A stretch of 64,000 bases of DNA from Microbacterium oryzae. Lineage in GTDB: Bacteria > Actinomycetota > Actinomycetes > Actinomycetales > Microbacteriaceae. The notes beneath the pieces are model-generated. The model ran no database searches and was not told the DNA's origin. It saw nothing but the letters and a program-made list of their open reading frames with translations. The position numbers and the translations under genes are program-made. This document shows, piece after piece, positions 31,621 to 40,296 of the stretch. The DNA is taken from contig NZ_JAUEPM010000008.1 in NCBI RefSeq assembly GCF_030406385.1, positions 1-64,000 of the forward strand. Reading direction: 5' to 3'. Every line of letters starts with the position of its first letter. Position 1 is the first letter of the stretch.

Positions 31621-32001
31621 ATGGCAGATCGCAGCCTTCGTGGTATCCGACTCGGCGCCCAGTCTCTTCAGAGCGAAGAGGGCGTCGTGTTCATGGAGCG
31701 CAAGGAGCAGACCTACGTCTGCGGCGCCTGCGGGCGGGAGACGACACTCGTGTTCGCCGCCGACGCCGAGGCTCCCGAGACGTGGGAGTGCCGCACCTGC
31801 GGCGGGGAGGCGCTGCTCAAGCTCGACAAGGGCACCGTCGAGGTGGACCACTCGGGCGAGAAGGCAGCCCGCACCCACTGGGACATGCTGCTCGAGCGTC
31901 GCTCGATCGAAGAGCTCGAGGAGCTTCTCGCGGAGCGCCTGGCCTTCATCCGCGATCGCCGCGGCGCTGGGCAGGACCCCACCCGCGTGAAGAGCGCCTG
32001 A
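31621..32001 (+). CDS. rbpA: RNA polymerase-binding protein RbpA
   Basis: The 126-residue actinobacterial transcription factor stabilises the housekeeping sigma subunit on RNA polymerase and promoter DNA. The N-terminal tail ADRSLRGIRLGAQSLQSEEG is followed by the zinc-containing core with four Cys (YVCGACGRETTLVF and WECRTCGGEALLKL). The basic linker and sigma-interaction domain read KAARTHWDMLLERRSIEELE. GAGAGGACTTCACC precedes ATG 31621; an upstream in-frame ATG at 31567 lies inside the promoter and is rejected. Confidence 0.96.
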   Translation: MADRSLRGIRLGAQSLQSEEGVVFMERKEQTYVCGACGRETTLVFAADAEAPETWECRTCGGEALLKLDKGTVEVDHSGEKAARTHWDMLLERRSIEELEELLAERLAFIRDRRGAGQDPTRVKSA

Positions 32002-32016
32002 CGCACACGTCTTGCA

Positions 32017-32047
32017 GACGCCGACCCTCCGGGGTCGGCGTCTTCTT
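32017..32047 (+). terminator. rho-independent terminator after rbpA
   Basis: GACGCCGACCC (32017-32027) and GGGTCGGCGTC pair perfectly over 11 bp with a 4-base loop, followed by TTCTT. This is one of the few hairpins here with a T-rich tail. Confidence 0.85.
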
Positions 32048-32087
32048 CGTGTCGGGAGCGGTCCCACGCGGCGGATAGGCTTTGACC

Positions 32088-32843
32088 ATGGCGAAGACTG
32101 TGGACCGTGCTGTCGGAATCGACATCGGAGGGACCGGCATGAAGGCCGGCATCGTCGACCTCTCCGAAGGCACAATGCTGAGTGATCGTGTGCGGATCGA
32201 CACCCCCAAGGGAGCGCACCCGGCGGATGTCCTGCGCACCGCTCACGACCTTCTCGAGCTGCTCGGCCCCGACGTCGAGGGCCTGCCCCTGGGAGTCTGC
32301 TTCCCCGCGATCGTGAAGGGCGGCCGCACCCTGTCGGCCGCGAACATCTCGCACGACTGGATCGACTTCGAGGCCGAGAAGTTCTTCGAGGATGGCCTGG
32401 GCCGAGAGATCCACTTCGTCAACGACGCCGACGCGGCCGGCCTGGCGGAGGCGCGCTTCGGCGCGGCGAAGGGCCGCAAGGGCCTCACCATCCTCACCAC
32501 CCTCGGCACCGGCATCGGCTCCGCGTTCATCTACGACGGCGTGCTCATCCCCAACACCGAGCTCGGCCACCTCATCTGGGAGGGCGATTCGATCGAGCGC
32601 TTCGCCGCCGCGACCGCCCGCGAGCGCAACGACCTGTCGTGGGAGGAGTGGGGCAACCGACTCCAGAAGTTCTACGCGCACGTCGAGTTCCTCTTCTCCC
32701 CCGATCTGTTCGTCGTCGGCGGCGGCGTGTCGAAGAACCCCGAGAAGTTCATGCCGTACATCACCACACGCGCGGAGATGGTCACGGCCGTGCACCGAAA
32801 CAACGCCGGCATCATCGGCGCGGCGTCGCTCGCGCAGGTCTGA
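32088..32843 (+). CDS. ppgK: polyphosphate glucokinase
   Basis: The 251-residue ROK-fold kinase phosphorylates glucose using polyphosphate (and ATP) in actinobacteria. The phosphate loop is GIDIGGTGMKAGIVDL, glucose-binding NDADAAGLAEARFGAAKG follows, then TTLGTGIGSAFIYDGVLIPN with ELGHLIW. The RNDLSWEEWGNRLQKFYAHV segment is typical of PpgK. TAGGCT (32076-32081) lies six bases before ATG 32088, so that start is chosen over TTG 32082. Its product glucose-6-phosphate could feed the pentose phosphate route. Confidence 0.95.
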   Translation: MAKTVDRAVGIDIGGTGMKAGIVDLSEGTMLSDRVRIDTPKGAHPADVLRTAHDLLELLGPDVEGLPLGVCFPAIVKGGRTLSAANISHDWIDFEAEKFFEDGLGREIHFVNDADAAGLAEARFGAAKGRKGLTILTTLGTGIGSAFIYDGVLIPNTELGHLIWEGDSIERFAAATARERNDLSWEEWGNRLQKFYAHVEFLFSPDLFVVGGGVSKNPEKFMPYITTRAEMVTAVHRNNAGIIGAASLAQV

Positions 32844-32940
32844 GAGCTCTTTTTGCCGTTCACACGATTCGCGATCCGGGTGAACGGCTGGCTAACGTGG
32901 GGTGGTCCGCCCGCTGCCCGCACATGAAGAGAGCCATGGT

Positions 32941-33735
32941 TTGATTGCTGTCCGATCCGCCGCCCCGACCACGGACGAGGACAGCGCGAGGGCGCGGCTG
33001 GATACGCGGCCACTCAGCCGCGCCCATCAGATCCGGATGCTCCGTGTCATCCTCCTGCTCGTCGACGCGATCATCCTGGCCGGGTACCTGGCTTTCCTCT
33101 GGAACAGGCACACCGGCGGCGGCACTGACGGCGGCGTCTTCGCCAGCTCGGGCTGGAACGGCGACGCCGATGGCTCGCACGCCGAGATCTTCGGGCACTG
33201 GCAGCTCATCGGCGGCGCCGTCATGCTGGTCTTCCTCTCCGTCGCCAGGCGCGCACCGCTCTACGGGGCCTGGGCGTTCGCGTTTCTCGCACTGACCGCC
33301 GACGACCTCTTTCTGATCCACGAGCGCGCCGGCGGGTTCCTGTGGCGGGCTCTGTCGTTTTCGCCCACTGCCGGCCTCAGACCGGTGGATCTGGGCGAAC
33401 TGTGCGCCTGGGGCGCGGAAGGGCTCGTCGTCGGGGCTGTCCTGCTCATCGCCACCCTGCGAGCCAGGCGCCGCGCGAGGCGCGACTCGCTCACGCTGTT
33501 CGTCCTCGTTCTCGTGCTCGCCGTCTTCGCGGTCGGCATCGACCAGCTCCATATCATCGTCGAGCCTCATGTGCCCCACCTGGTGGCGGTGGCGCTGACC
33601 CTCCTCGAGACCGGCGGTGAGCTCGTCGGGATGACGCTGCTCGTGCTCGCCGTGCACGCGATGGCCATCCGCCCCGGGGGCGTCGCGCCGAGCGTCTCGT
33701 CGCGGTCCGACCCTGACGGTCTTCACGACCGATAG
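32941..33735 (+). CDS. integral membrane protein, unknown
   Basis: With TTG 32941 (AAGAGAG seven bases upstream) the protein has 264 residues and about six membrane helices, e.g. MLRVILLLVDAIILAGYLAF, GHWQLIGGAVMLVFLSVARR and SLTLFVLVLVLAVFAVGIDQ. A longer GTG start at 32902 is possible, but it lies only three bases after a TAACGT box. FLALTADDLFLIHERAGGFL carries acidic residues inside the membrane region. No family is recognised. The stop overlaps the 3' end of convergent rnpB by two bases. Confidence 0.7.
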   Translation: MIAVRSAAPTTDEDSARARLDTRPLSRAHQIRMLRVILLLVDAIILAGYLAFLWNRHTGGGTDGGVFASSGWNGDADGSHAEIFGHWQLIGGAVMLVFLSVARRAPLYGAWAFAFLALTADDLFLIHERAGGFLWRALSFSPTAGLRPVDLGELCAWGAEGLVVGAVLLIATLRARRRARRDSLTLFVLVLVLAVFAVGIDQLHIIVEPHVPHLVAVALTLLETGGELVGMTLLVLAVHAMAIRPGGVAPSVSSRSDPDGLHDR

Positions 33736-34114
33736 GGCGAATGGGCCGGCCTGTACGCCGGGTTCTGTCCCGGGGCTCGCGCCCCATCGACGGCCATCTC
33801 TCTCGGCGACACGTTGCCGTGCCGCTCCAGCGACCTACCCGAGGACTCGGCGGGCCGCGTCAACATCCTCTGTCTGGTCTTGCTCCGGGCGAGGTTTACC
33901 TGGCGGGTCATGTCGCCATGACCCCCGGTGGTCTCTTACACCGCCGTTTCACCCTTACCGGGACAAATCCCGGCGGTCTGTTCTCTGTGGCACTGTCTCG
34001 CGGATCACTCCGGGTGGGTGTTACCCACCGCCCTGCCCTGTGGAGCCCGGACGTTCCTCGGCGCGGTGCGGCGAACCGCCCGCGACGCGACCGTCCAGCC
34101 GGCCCATTCGCGCT
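33734..34114 (-). ncRNA. rnpB: RNase P RNA (bacterial type A)
   Basis: On the minus strand the RNA of about 380 bases starts at GCGAATGGGCC, which pairs as helix P1 with GGCCCATTCGC at its 3' end. Conserved blocks occur in order: GAGGAACGTCCGGGCTCCAC then AGGGCAGGGCGGTGGGTAAC (CR I/P4 region), CCGGTAAGGGTGAAACGGCG then GTGTAAGAGACCACC, and near the end AACCCGGCGTACAGGCCGGC. It is the catalytic RNA that removes tRNA 5' leaders. The end points are set by P1 and may shift by a few bases. Confidence 0.95.
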
Positions 34115-34139
34115 CCCAGTCTACGGGAGCGCTCGTGGC

Positions 34140-35834
34140 TCACTTCGCCGCTGACCGTTCGACGCGCACGTCCACCGGAAAGTCGATGGGGAACCCGCCG
34201 AACAGCAGCCGTCCCGCCGAGTCGGCTGCCGCGCGGATGGCCATGGCCACGTCCTCCGCGAACCTCTCGGGAGTGTGCACGAGCACTTCGTCATGCAGGA
34301 AGAAGGCCAGGTGCGGTCGGTGGGCGAACGCCGGGCCGGAGGGCGCGGCGGCATCCGCGTCGCTCACGGTGCCGAGAGCGGTGAGCCGCAGGCGCAGGTC
34401 GGCGAGCCAGGCGAGAGACCACTCGGCCGCGGTGCCCTGCACCACGAAGTTGCGCGTGAACCGCCCCCGGTCGCGCGCGGCGCGCCGTGCGCCGGCGACG
34501 AGCGCCGCTGAGGCCTCCGCACCGCTGGCCTTCGCCTGCAGCTCGCGCCACGCCTCCTCCGGTGCGGGCGAGGTTCGGCCGAGCCGGGTCCGGACCACTC
34601 CCCCGTCCTCGCCGGCCCGTGCGGCCGCGTCGACGAGCGCCATGGCATCGGGAAAGACCTTTCGAAGGCGCGGAACGAGGCGACCGGCATCACCCTGCGT
34701 CGCCCCGTACATCGCGCCGAGCACGGCGCTCTTCGCCTCGGAGCGGGTGGCTACGGCGCCACTGGCGACGACGCCCTCGTAGAAATCCGCGCCGGCAGCG
34801 GCCCTGGCCATCCGCTCGTCGCGGGCCATCGCCGCGAGCACACGAGGCTCGAGCTGTGCGACGTCCGCCGACACGATCCGCCAGCCCGGGTCGGCGCGGA
34901 CAGCCTCCCGCAGGGAGCGCGGGATCTGCAGGGCTCCCCCGCCGGACGAGGCCCAGCGCCCGGTCACGACGCCGCCGGGAAGGTACACCGGACGGAAGCG
35001 CCCCTCGCGCACCCATTCGTCCAGCCACCCCCATCCGTTGGCGGCCAGAAGGCGAGCCATGCGCTTGTACTCGAGCAGCGGCGCGACGACGGGATGGTCG
35101 TGCTGGCGGAGCTCCCACTTGCTCGTCGACTCGACGAAGACGCCGACGCTGCGCAGCGCGCGCAGCAGCTTGGGCGGCGAGTCCAGGCTGGCTCTCGGGT
35201 CGTCGAGAGCCTCGCGCACCTGCGCTGCAGCCTCCTCCATCCGCGCGGGCAGCCCGCCGGACCGGCGCGCGCCGAGAGCGGACGTCAGCAGCTCGTCGTG
35301 ACGCCGCGCGTCCCACGGGATGCCCGCCGCCCGCATCTCCGCGGCGACGAGCGCGCCGGCCGACTCCGCGGCGAGAAGGAGCCGCATCCGGCCAGGGTCG
35401 AGCGCTCGCGCGGCGATCTCCTGCTGCGTCCGCCACTCGTCCACCGTGGCGGCGAGGTCATCGAGCGCGCTCTCGTCAGCGCGCGCGGCGACCTCGAAGA
35501 GGGCAGGTGCCGCCGCGGGCTCGGCGGCGAGCGGTGCCGCGTCCCACGGGTGCGCGAGCGCGTCGGGCGTCACCGCGTGATGGAGGATGCGGTGACGCAG
35601 CCGCAGGTCGTCGCAGCGCTCGACGCGCACGCCGTGCTCCAGCAGTCGCGGGTACCACTGCGCGGTGTCGGACCAGACCCAGCGCGGCCGATCCTGCGCC
35701 TCGCGTCGGCCGACCCACGCGGCGACGCCACGACCATCCGCCGCGTCTGCCACCCGCTCGCGCACGACGCCGTCGTCGAGGGAGATTGCGACGACGGCGT
35801 CGCCCTCGCGCCCGAGGGCGATGGATGGCGTCAG
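34140..35834 (-). CDS. short family A DNA polymerase ('bifunctional 3'-5' exonuclease/DNA polymerase')
   Basis: About 564 residues. The polymerase domain has motif A SADVAQLEPRVLAAMARDER (metal Asp), motif B ATRSEAKSAVLGAMYGAT and motif C AFFLHDEVLVHTP. There is no 5'-3' nuclease, and the N-terminal exonuclease-like region (WSDTAQWYPRLLEHGVRVER) shows no clear DxE. The start is uncertain. The frame reads CTG at 35834-35832 exactly overlapping the upstream stop (CTGA), matching the ATGA/GTGA couplings elsewhere. GTG 35873 is the alternative (577 residues). It probably serves repair beside polA. Confidence 0.85.
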   Translation of the reverse strand: MTPSIALGREGDAVVAISLDDGVVRERVADAADGRGVAAWVGRREAQDRPRWVWSDTAQWYPRLLEHGVRVERCDDLRLRHRILHHAVTPDALAHPWDAAPLAAEPAAAPALFEVAARADESALDDLAATVDEWRTQQEIAARALDPGRMRLLLAAESAGALVAAEMRAAGIPWDARRHDELLTSALGARRSGGLPARMEEAAAQVREALDDPRASLDSPPKLLRALRSVGVFVESTSKWELRQHDHPVVAPLLEYKRMARLLAANGWGWLDEWVREGRFRPVYLPGGVVTGRWASSGGGALQIPRSLREAVRADPGWRIVSADVAQLEPRVLAAMARDERMARAAAGADFYEGVVASGAVATRSEAKSAVLGAMYGATQGDAGRLVPRLRKVFPDAMALVDAAARAGEDGGVVRTRLGRTSPAPEEAWRELQAKASGAEASAALVAGARRAARDRGRFTRNFVVQGTAAEWSLAWLADLRLRLTALGTVSDADAAAPSGPAFAHRPHLAFFLHDEVLVHTPERFAEDVAMAIRAAADSAGRLLFGGFPIDFPVDVRVERSAAK

Positions 35835-36565
35835 AGCCCGGACTCCTCGGTGCGAACGAGGATGCAGCCGCACTCGGGGCAGTTCGCGATCTGGTCGGCG
35901 GGAACGGCGCGCAGCGCCTGCAGGTCGCTCGGGGCCATCATGACGTGGCACCCACCGCATGCGCCGCGGGTGAAGGGCGCCGCCGCGACGACGCCGCGCT
36001 GAGCGAGACGGTCGTACGCCGCGGTCAGCGGAGCGGGGATCCGCTCCGCCACGGCAGCGCGGTCGCGGGTGAGCGCTTCGATCTCGCGAGCCGATCCATC
36101 CACGTGGGCCTTGCCCTCCGCGCTCAGACGCTGCCCCTCGGCGGTCGTCTCCGCCAGCAGCGCCTGCTGCTCGGCGACCGCGGCCTCCGCCGTCTCGAGG
36201 CGCTCCATGAGCTCGAGCTCCGCGTCCTCAAGGGAGCGCAGGCGCTGGGTGAGCGCCTCGATCTCGCGCTCGAGCGCCTGCGCGTCCTTCGCGCTGGCCG
36301 ACCCGTCGAGGCGCTGACGGTCCCGCGTGCGGCGCTGCTCGGCGAGCGACACGTCCGACTCCAGGCGTGTCACCTCGGCCTGCAGCTCGTCGCGGGCGCC
36401 CACGCGCACGGCGAGCTCGTGGCTCTGCGCGGTGCGCTGCGCGACGAGCTCCTGCACGCGCGCCGCCTGAGGCGGGTTGCGCCGCGTCGCCTCCGCCTGA
36501 CGCAGGCGGCGGTCGAGGTCGGCGAGGTCGAGGAGGAGGCGCTGGTCGGCGGGGCTGGCGTTCAC
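35831..36565 (-). CDS. coiled-coil protein with C4 zinc ribbon (CT398/DUF164-like)
   Basis: The 244-residue protein is a long helical hairpin from LLLDLADLDRRLRQAEATRR to ALTRDRAAVAERIPAPLTAA, rich in Glu, Arg, Gln and Ala. It ends in a zinc ribbon GACGGCHVMM ... NCPECGCILV (four Cys). Such proteins are widespread and of unclear role; some link to flagellar or RNA processes. TAGGCT-GGAGGG-GTG gives a leaderless start at 36565. Its stop overlaps the proposed CTG start of the polymerase gene. Confidence 0.88.
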   Translation of the reverse strand: MNASPADQRLLLDLADLDRRLRQAEATRRNPPQAARVQELVAQRTAQSHELAVRVGARDELQAEVTRLESDVSLAEQRRTRDRQRLDGSASAKDAQALEREIEALTQRLRSLEDAELELMERLETAEAAVAEQQALLAETTAEGQRLSAEGKAHVDGSAREIEALTRDRAAVAERIPAPLTAAYDRLAQRGVVAAAPFTRGACGGCHVMMAPSDLQALRAVPADQIANCPECGCILVRTEESGL

Positions 36566-36628
36566 CCCTCCAGCCTACGGTCGCGGGGTGCACGACGCCT
36601 CGACGCGAGCCCGTAGAATCGACGGCGA

Positions 36629-36704
36629 GGGCCTTTAGCTCAGCTGGTAGAGCGCCACGTTTACACCGTGGATGTCGTCGGTTCGATCCCGGCAGGGCCC
36701 ACCA
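36629..36704 (+). tRNA. tRNA-Val (anticodon TAC)
   Basis: The 76-base cloverleaf begins GGGCCTT, which pairs with AGGGCCC at 36694-36700. The D-arm is AGCTCAGCTGGTAGAGC, the anticodon stem CCACG/CGTGG holds loop TTTACAC with anticodon TAC at 36662-36664, and the T-arm contains GTTCGATCC. CCA is encoded at 36702-36704. It reads GTA and GTG codons. Confidence 0.96.
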
Positions 36705-36824
36705 TGACGCATCCCATGGCGGCGGATGTCGCCGGCGGCTAGCCCCACGCGCTTCGGAGGTCAAGGCGATGGAACGCGGCGACCCGCCGTCCTAGGCTGA
36801 GGCCCCCTCAGCAAAGGAGCCATC

Positions 36825-36998
36825 ATGTCGAATCCGTTCCCCGCACCGTTCCCGCTTCCCGGTGACCGCTCCGACGACGATCTCCCCACCACCCAGACGG
36901 ATGGCGAGACCGTGCTGGACCCGGACGCGAACGACGATCTCGTGGACAGCGCCGACGCCGACCGCCTCGCTGCAGGCGACAACGAAGACGAGATCTGA
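36825..36998 (+). CDS. small acidic hypothetical protein (57 aa)
   Basis: AAAGGAG lies before ATG 36825, and TAGGCT (about 36793-36798) is a plausible -10 box. The peptide starts MSNPFPAPFPLPGDRSDDDL and ends in an Asp/Glu-rich run; it is strongly acidic and probably disordered. No known family. Codon third positions are G/C-rich. It is similar in character, not in sequence, to the acidic protein at 319-522. Confidence 0.6.
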   Translation: MSNPFPAPFPLPGDRSDDDLPTTQTDGETVLDPDANDDLVDSADADRLAAGDNEDEI

Positions 36999-37031
36999 TC
37001 GTGCCGCGGCCTGCCATGTGAGGATCCGACC

Positions 37032-37307
37032 ATGCGAGCCTTCGACCGCGACTTCATCGACGCCGCCGTGCGCACGACGCAGCTCGTGACAGTGGGCAAG
37101 ACGCTCTACTCCTTCGAGCCCACGCCCGTGCAGAGCCCCATCTGGTACCCCGACCTGCGCGTGAAGCGCGACCACCGCCCCTGGGGCTGGGTCGTCGCGC
37201 AGGGCGACGGCAGCTACGCGATCCACGTCTCGGAGCAGCCGGGAGACCCGCCGACGAGAGTCGGGCGCGGAGCCACCGTCGAGCAGGCGATCCGCTCGGC
37301 CCTCTGA
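37032..37307 (+). CDS. conserved-looking hypothetical protein (91 aa)
   Basis: ATG 37032 follows GAGGATC. The product begins MRAFDRDFIDAAVRTTQLVT and contains WYPDLRVKRDHRPWGWVVAQ, a compact soluble protein without membrane or signal segments. No family is recognised. It follows the small acidic gene by 33 bases, so the two are probably co-transcribed, and is closed by a strong hairpin. Confidence 0.6.
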   Translation: MRAFDRDFIDAAVRTTQLVTVGKTLYSFEPTPVQSPIWYPDLRVKRDHRPWGWVVAQGDGSYAIHVSEQPGDPPTRVGRGATVEQAIRSAL

Positions 37308-37310
37308 ATC

Positions 37311-37344
37311 GGATGGCCCGGGGTCGACAGACGCCGGGCCATCC
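37311..37344 (+). terminator. hairpin after the 91-aa gene
   Basis: GGATGGCCCGG (37311-37321) and CCGGGCCATCC (37334-37344) pair perfectly over 11 bp with a 12-base loop. It separates the hypothetical gene from the aceE promoter (TAGGCT at about 37377-37382). Confidence 0.75.
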
Positions 37345-37471
37345 GTCCTGCGCGCCCCACTCCCGAGGGAAGGACTAGGCTGGCTCCGATGCGCGTGCAT
37401 CGGCCCGACCGGGAGCTGCACGCCTCGCTCCGTTCCGCGGCATGATCTGCCCGCCAGACGAAAGGTCACCT

Positions 37472-40198
37472 GTGGCTGTTCACGACCAGGATCCGTACTC
37501 GCAGGGGGCGCACGACAGCGACCCGGAGGAGACCAGCGAGTGGCAGCAGTCGCTCGACGAGCTGGTCGACGTCAAGGGCTCCCAGCGCGGCCGTGAGGTC
37601 ATGCTCAGCCTGCTCCAGCGCTCCCAGCAGCTGCGACTCGGCGTGCCCATGGTCCCGACGACGGACTACGTCAACACCATCGCTCCCGAGGACGAGCCGA
37701 ATTTCCCCGGCGACGAGGAGCTCGAGCGCCGCTACCGTCACTGGATCCGCTGGAACGCCGCGATCACGGTGCACCGTGCGCAGCGCCCGGGCATCGGAGT
37801 CGGCGGGCACATCTCCACCTACGCCTCGGCCGCCTCGCTCTACGAGGTCGGCTTCAACCACTTCTTCCGCGGCCAGGACCATCCGTCCGGCGGCGACCAG
37901 ATCTTCTACCAGGGCCACGCCTCCCCCGGCGCGTACGCCCGTGGCTTCCTCGAGGGCCGTCTGACCGAGGCGCAGCTCGACGCGTTCCGCCAGGAGAAGT
38001 CGGGAGCGCCCAACGGCATCCCCTCGTACCCGCACCCGCGCATGATGTCGGACTTCTGGCAGTTCCCGACCGTTTCGATGGGCCTCGGCCCGATCAACGC
38101 GATCTACCAGGCCATGACCAACAAGTACCTCGCGAACCGCGGGATCAAGGACGTCGCGGACTCGCACGTGTGGGCCTTCCTCGGCGACGGCGAGATGGAC
38201 GAGGTCGAGTCGCGCGGACAGCTGCAGGTCGCGGCGAACGAGGGCCTCGACAACCTCACGTTCGTGATCAACTGCAACCTCCAGCGCCTCGACGGCCCCG
38301 TCCGCGGCAACGGCAAGATCGTGCAGGAGCTCGAGAGCTTCTTCCGCGGCGCCGGCTGGAACGTCATCAAGGTCGTGTGGGGCCGCGAGTGGGATGACCT
38401 CCTCGCCCGCGACGCCGACGGCGCGCTGCTGAACCTCATGAACGCCACCCCCGACGGCGACTTCCAGACGTACAAGGCCGAGTCCGGCGCCTACGTGCGC
38501 GAGAACTTCTTCGGTCGCGACCCGCGCGCGCTCGAGCTCGTCAAGGATCTCAGCGACGAGGACATCTGGCACCTGCGTCGTGGCGGGCACGACTACCGCA
38601 AGGTCTACGCCGCGTACAAGGCGGCGATGGAGCACAAGGGCCAGCCGACGGTCATCCTCGCGAAGACGGTCAAGGGCTACGGCCTGGGCCCGCACTTCGA
38701 GGGCCGCAACGCGACCCACCAGATGAAGAAGATGACGCTGGACGACCTGAAGCTGTTCCGCGACACCATGCAGATCCCGGTGTCCGACGCCCAGCTCGAG
38801 GCCGACCCGTACCGTCCGCCGTACTACCACCCGGGCGCGCAGGACGAGACGATCCAGTACATGCTGGAGCGCCGTCGCGAGCTCGGCGGCTTCCTCCCCG
38901 AGCGTCGCAGCAAGCACGTCGCGCTGAACCTCCCCGAGGACAAGGACTACGCGTTCCCGAAGAAGGGCTCGGGCAACCAGGAGGTCGCCACGACGATGGC
39001 GTTCGTCCGGATGCTCAAGGACCTCATGCGGGTCAAGGGCTTCGGCAACCGCATCGTGCCGATCATCCCCGACGAGGCGCGCACGTTCGGCATGGACTCG
39101 TACTTCCCCTCGGCGAAGATCTACAACCCGAACGGCCAGAACTACACCTCGGTCGACCGCGAGCTGCTCCTGGCCTACAAGGAGAGCCCGCAGGGCCAGA
39201 TCATGCACGTCGGCATCAACGAGGCCGGCGCCGCGGCGGCGTTCACGACCACCGCGACGTCGTACTCCACGCACGGCGAGCCGCTGATCCCGGTCTACAT
39301 CTTCTACTCGATGTTCGGCTACCAGCGCACCGGCGACGCCTTCTGGGCGGCGGGCGACCAGCTCGCGCGCGGATTCATCATCGGCGCCACCGCCGGCCGC
39401 ACCACGCTCACGGGCGAGGGCACCCAGCACGCAGACGGCCACTCGCCGCTGCTGGCCTCGACCAACCCCGCGACGCTCACCTACGACCCGGCGTTCGGGT
39501 ACGAGGTCTCGCACATCGTGCAGTCGGGCATCGAGCGCATGTACGGCGGAACGCACCCCGACCCCGACGTCATGTACTACCTCACGGTGTACAACGAGCC
39601 GATGCGGCAGCCGGCCGAGCCGGCGGACGTGGACGTCGACGGCATCGTCAAGGGCATCCACCGCATCTCGGTGGGCACCGGCGACGGTCCCCGCGTGCAG
39701 CTGCTCGCCTCGGGCGTCGGCGTGCCGTGGGCACTCGAGGCTCAGGAGCTGCTGAAGAGCGACTGGGGCATCGTGGCGGATGTGTGGTCCGTCACATCGT
39801 GGACGGAGCTGCGTCGCGACGGCCTGGCCGCCGACGAGCACAACTTCCTCCATCCCGAGGAGGAGCCGCGCCAGGCGTACCTCACGCAGAAGCTGCAGGG
39901 CGCGGAGGGCCCGTTCATCGCGACGAGCGACTTCATGCACGCCGTGCAGGACCAGATCCGTCAGTGGGTCCCCGGGCCGTACTACACGCTCGGCGCCGAC
40001 GGCTACGGCTTCGCCGACACGCGTGCGGCCGCCCGCCGCTACTTCAAGATCGACGGCCCCTCGATGGTCGTCCGCGCGTTGCAGTCCCTCGCGGACCAGG
40101 GCGCGGTGGACCGCTCCGTCATCGGCCAGGCGATCGACAAGTACCGCATCCACGATGTGACCGCCGGCGCGTCCGGCAACGCGGGCGGAGACGCCTGA
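37472..40198 (+). CDS. aceE: pyruvate dehydrogenase E1 component, homodimeric type
   Basis: The 908-residue thiamine diphosphate enzyme decarboxylates pyruvate and passes the acetyl group to the E2 lipoyl domain, making acetyl-Co[21 protein letters not shown] and the TPP-binding stretch [20 protein letters not shown] with downstream [17 protein letters not shown] are diagnostic of AceE. The transketolase-like middle domain reads [21 protein letters not shown] 37472 is preceded by AAAGGTCACCT. E2 and E3 genes are not in the window. Its neighbour fasR and the fab operon use the acetyl-CoA it makes. Confidence 0.97.
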   Translation: MAVHDQDPYSQGAHDSDPEETSEWQQSLDELVDVKGSQRGREVMLSLLQRSQQLRLGVPMVPTTDYVNTIAPEDEPNFPGDEELERRYRHWIRWNAAITVHRAQRPGIGVGGHISTYASAASLYEVGFNHFFRGQDHPSGGDQIFYQGHASPGAYARGFLEGRLTEAQLDAFRQEKSGAPNGIPSYPHPRMMSDFWQFPTVSMGLGPINAIYQAMTNKYLANRGIKDVADSHVWAFLGDGEMDEVESRGQLQVAANEGLDNLTFVINCNLQRLDGPVRGNGKIVQELESFFRGAGWNVIKVVWGREWDDLLARDADGALLNLMNATPDGDFQTYKAESGAYVRENFFGRDPRALELVKDLSDEDIWHLRRGGHDYRKVYAAYKAAMEHKGQPTVILAKTVKGYGLGPHFEGRNATHQMKKMTLDDLKLFRDTMQIPVSDAQLEADPYRPPYYHPGAQDETIQYMLERRRELGGFLPERRSKHVALNLPEDKDYAFPKKGSGNQEVATTMAFVRMLKDLMRVKGFGNRIVPIIPDEARTFGMDSYFPSAKIYNPNGQNYTSVDRELLLAYKESPQGQIMHVGINEAGAAAAFTTTATSYSTHGEPLIPVYIFYSMFGYQRTGDAFWAAGDQLARGFIIGATAGRTTLTGEGTQHADGHSPLLASTNPATLTYDPAFGYEVSHIVQSGIERMYGGTHPDPDVMYYLTVYNEPMRQPAEPADVDVDGIVKGIHRISVGTGDGPRVQLLASGVGVPWALEAQELLKSDWGIVADVWSVTSWTELRRDGLAADEHNFLHPEEEPRQAYLTQKLQGAEGPFIATSDFMHAVQDQIRQWVPGPYYTLGADGYGFADTRAAARRYFKIDGPSMVVRALQSLADQGAVDRSVIGQAIDKYRIHDVTAGASGNAGGDA

Positions 40199-40221
40199 AC
40201 CGCGGCAGCGGAACGACAGAA

Positions 40222-40251
40222 GGCGGGGCCCCCGGGAAGCGGGGCCCCGCC
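40222..40251 (+). terminator. G+C-rich hairpin after aceE
   Basis: GGCGGGGCCCC (40222-40232) and GGGGCCCCGCC (40241-40251) pair perfectly over 11 bp with an 8-base loop. No T-run follows, so termination may be partial and allow some read-through into fasR. Confidence 0.7.
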
Positions 40252-40296
40252 CCTGTGTTCGCGGAGAGAACCGTGTCACCCGAGGAGAGAGCGACG

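Noticed and set aside
36705..36824. 12-codon frame after tRNA-Val starting at its CCA end
   Set aside because: Too short, and it overlaps the tRNA end; no ribosome binding site.
37466..40279. 937-codon open frame antisense to aceE
   Set aside because: It is the mirror of aceE codons, dominated by Arg, Val, Leu, Asp and Glu, and shows no domain. aceE is unmistakable on the other strand.
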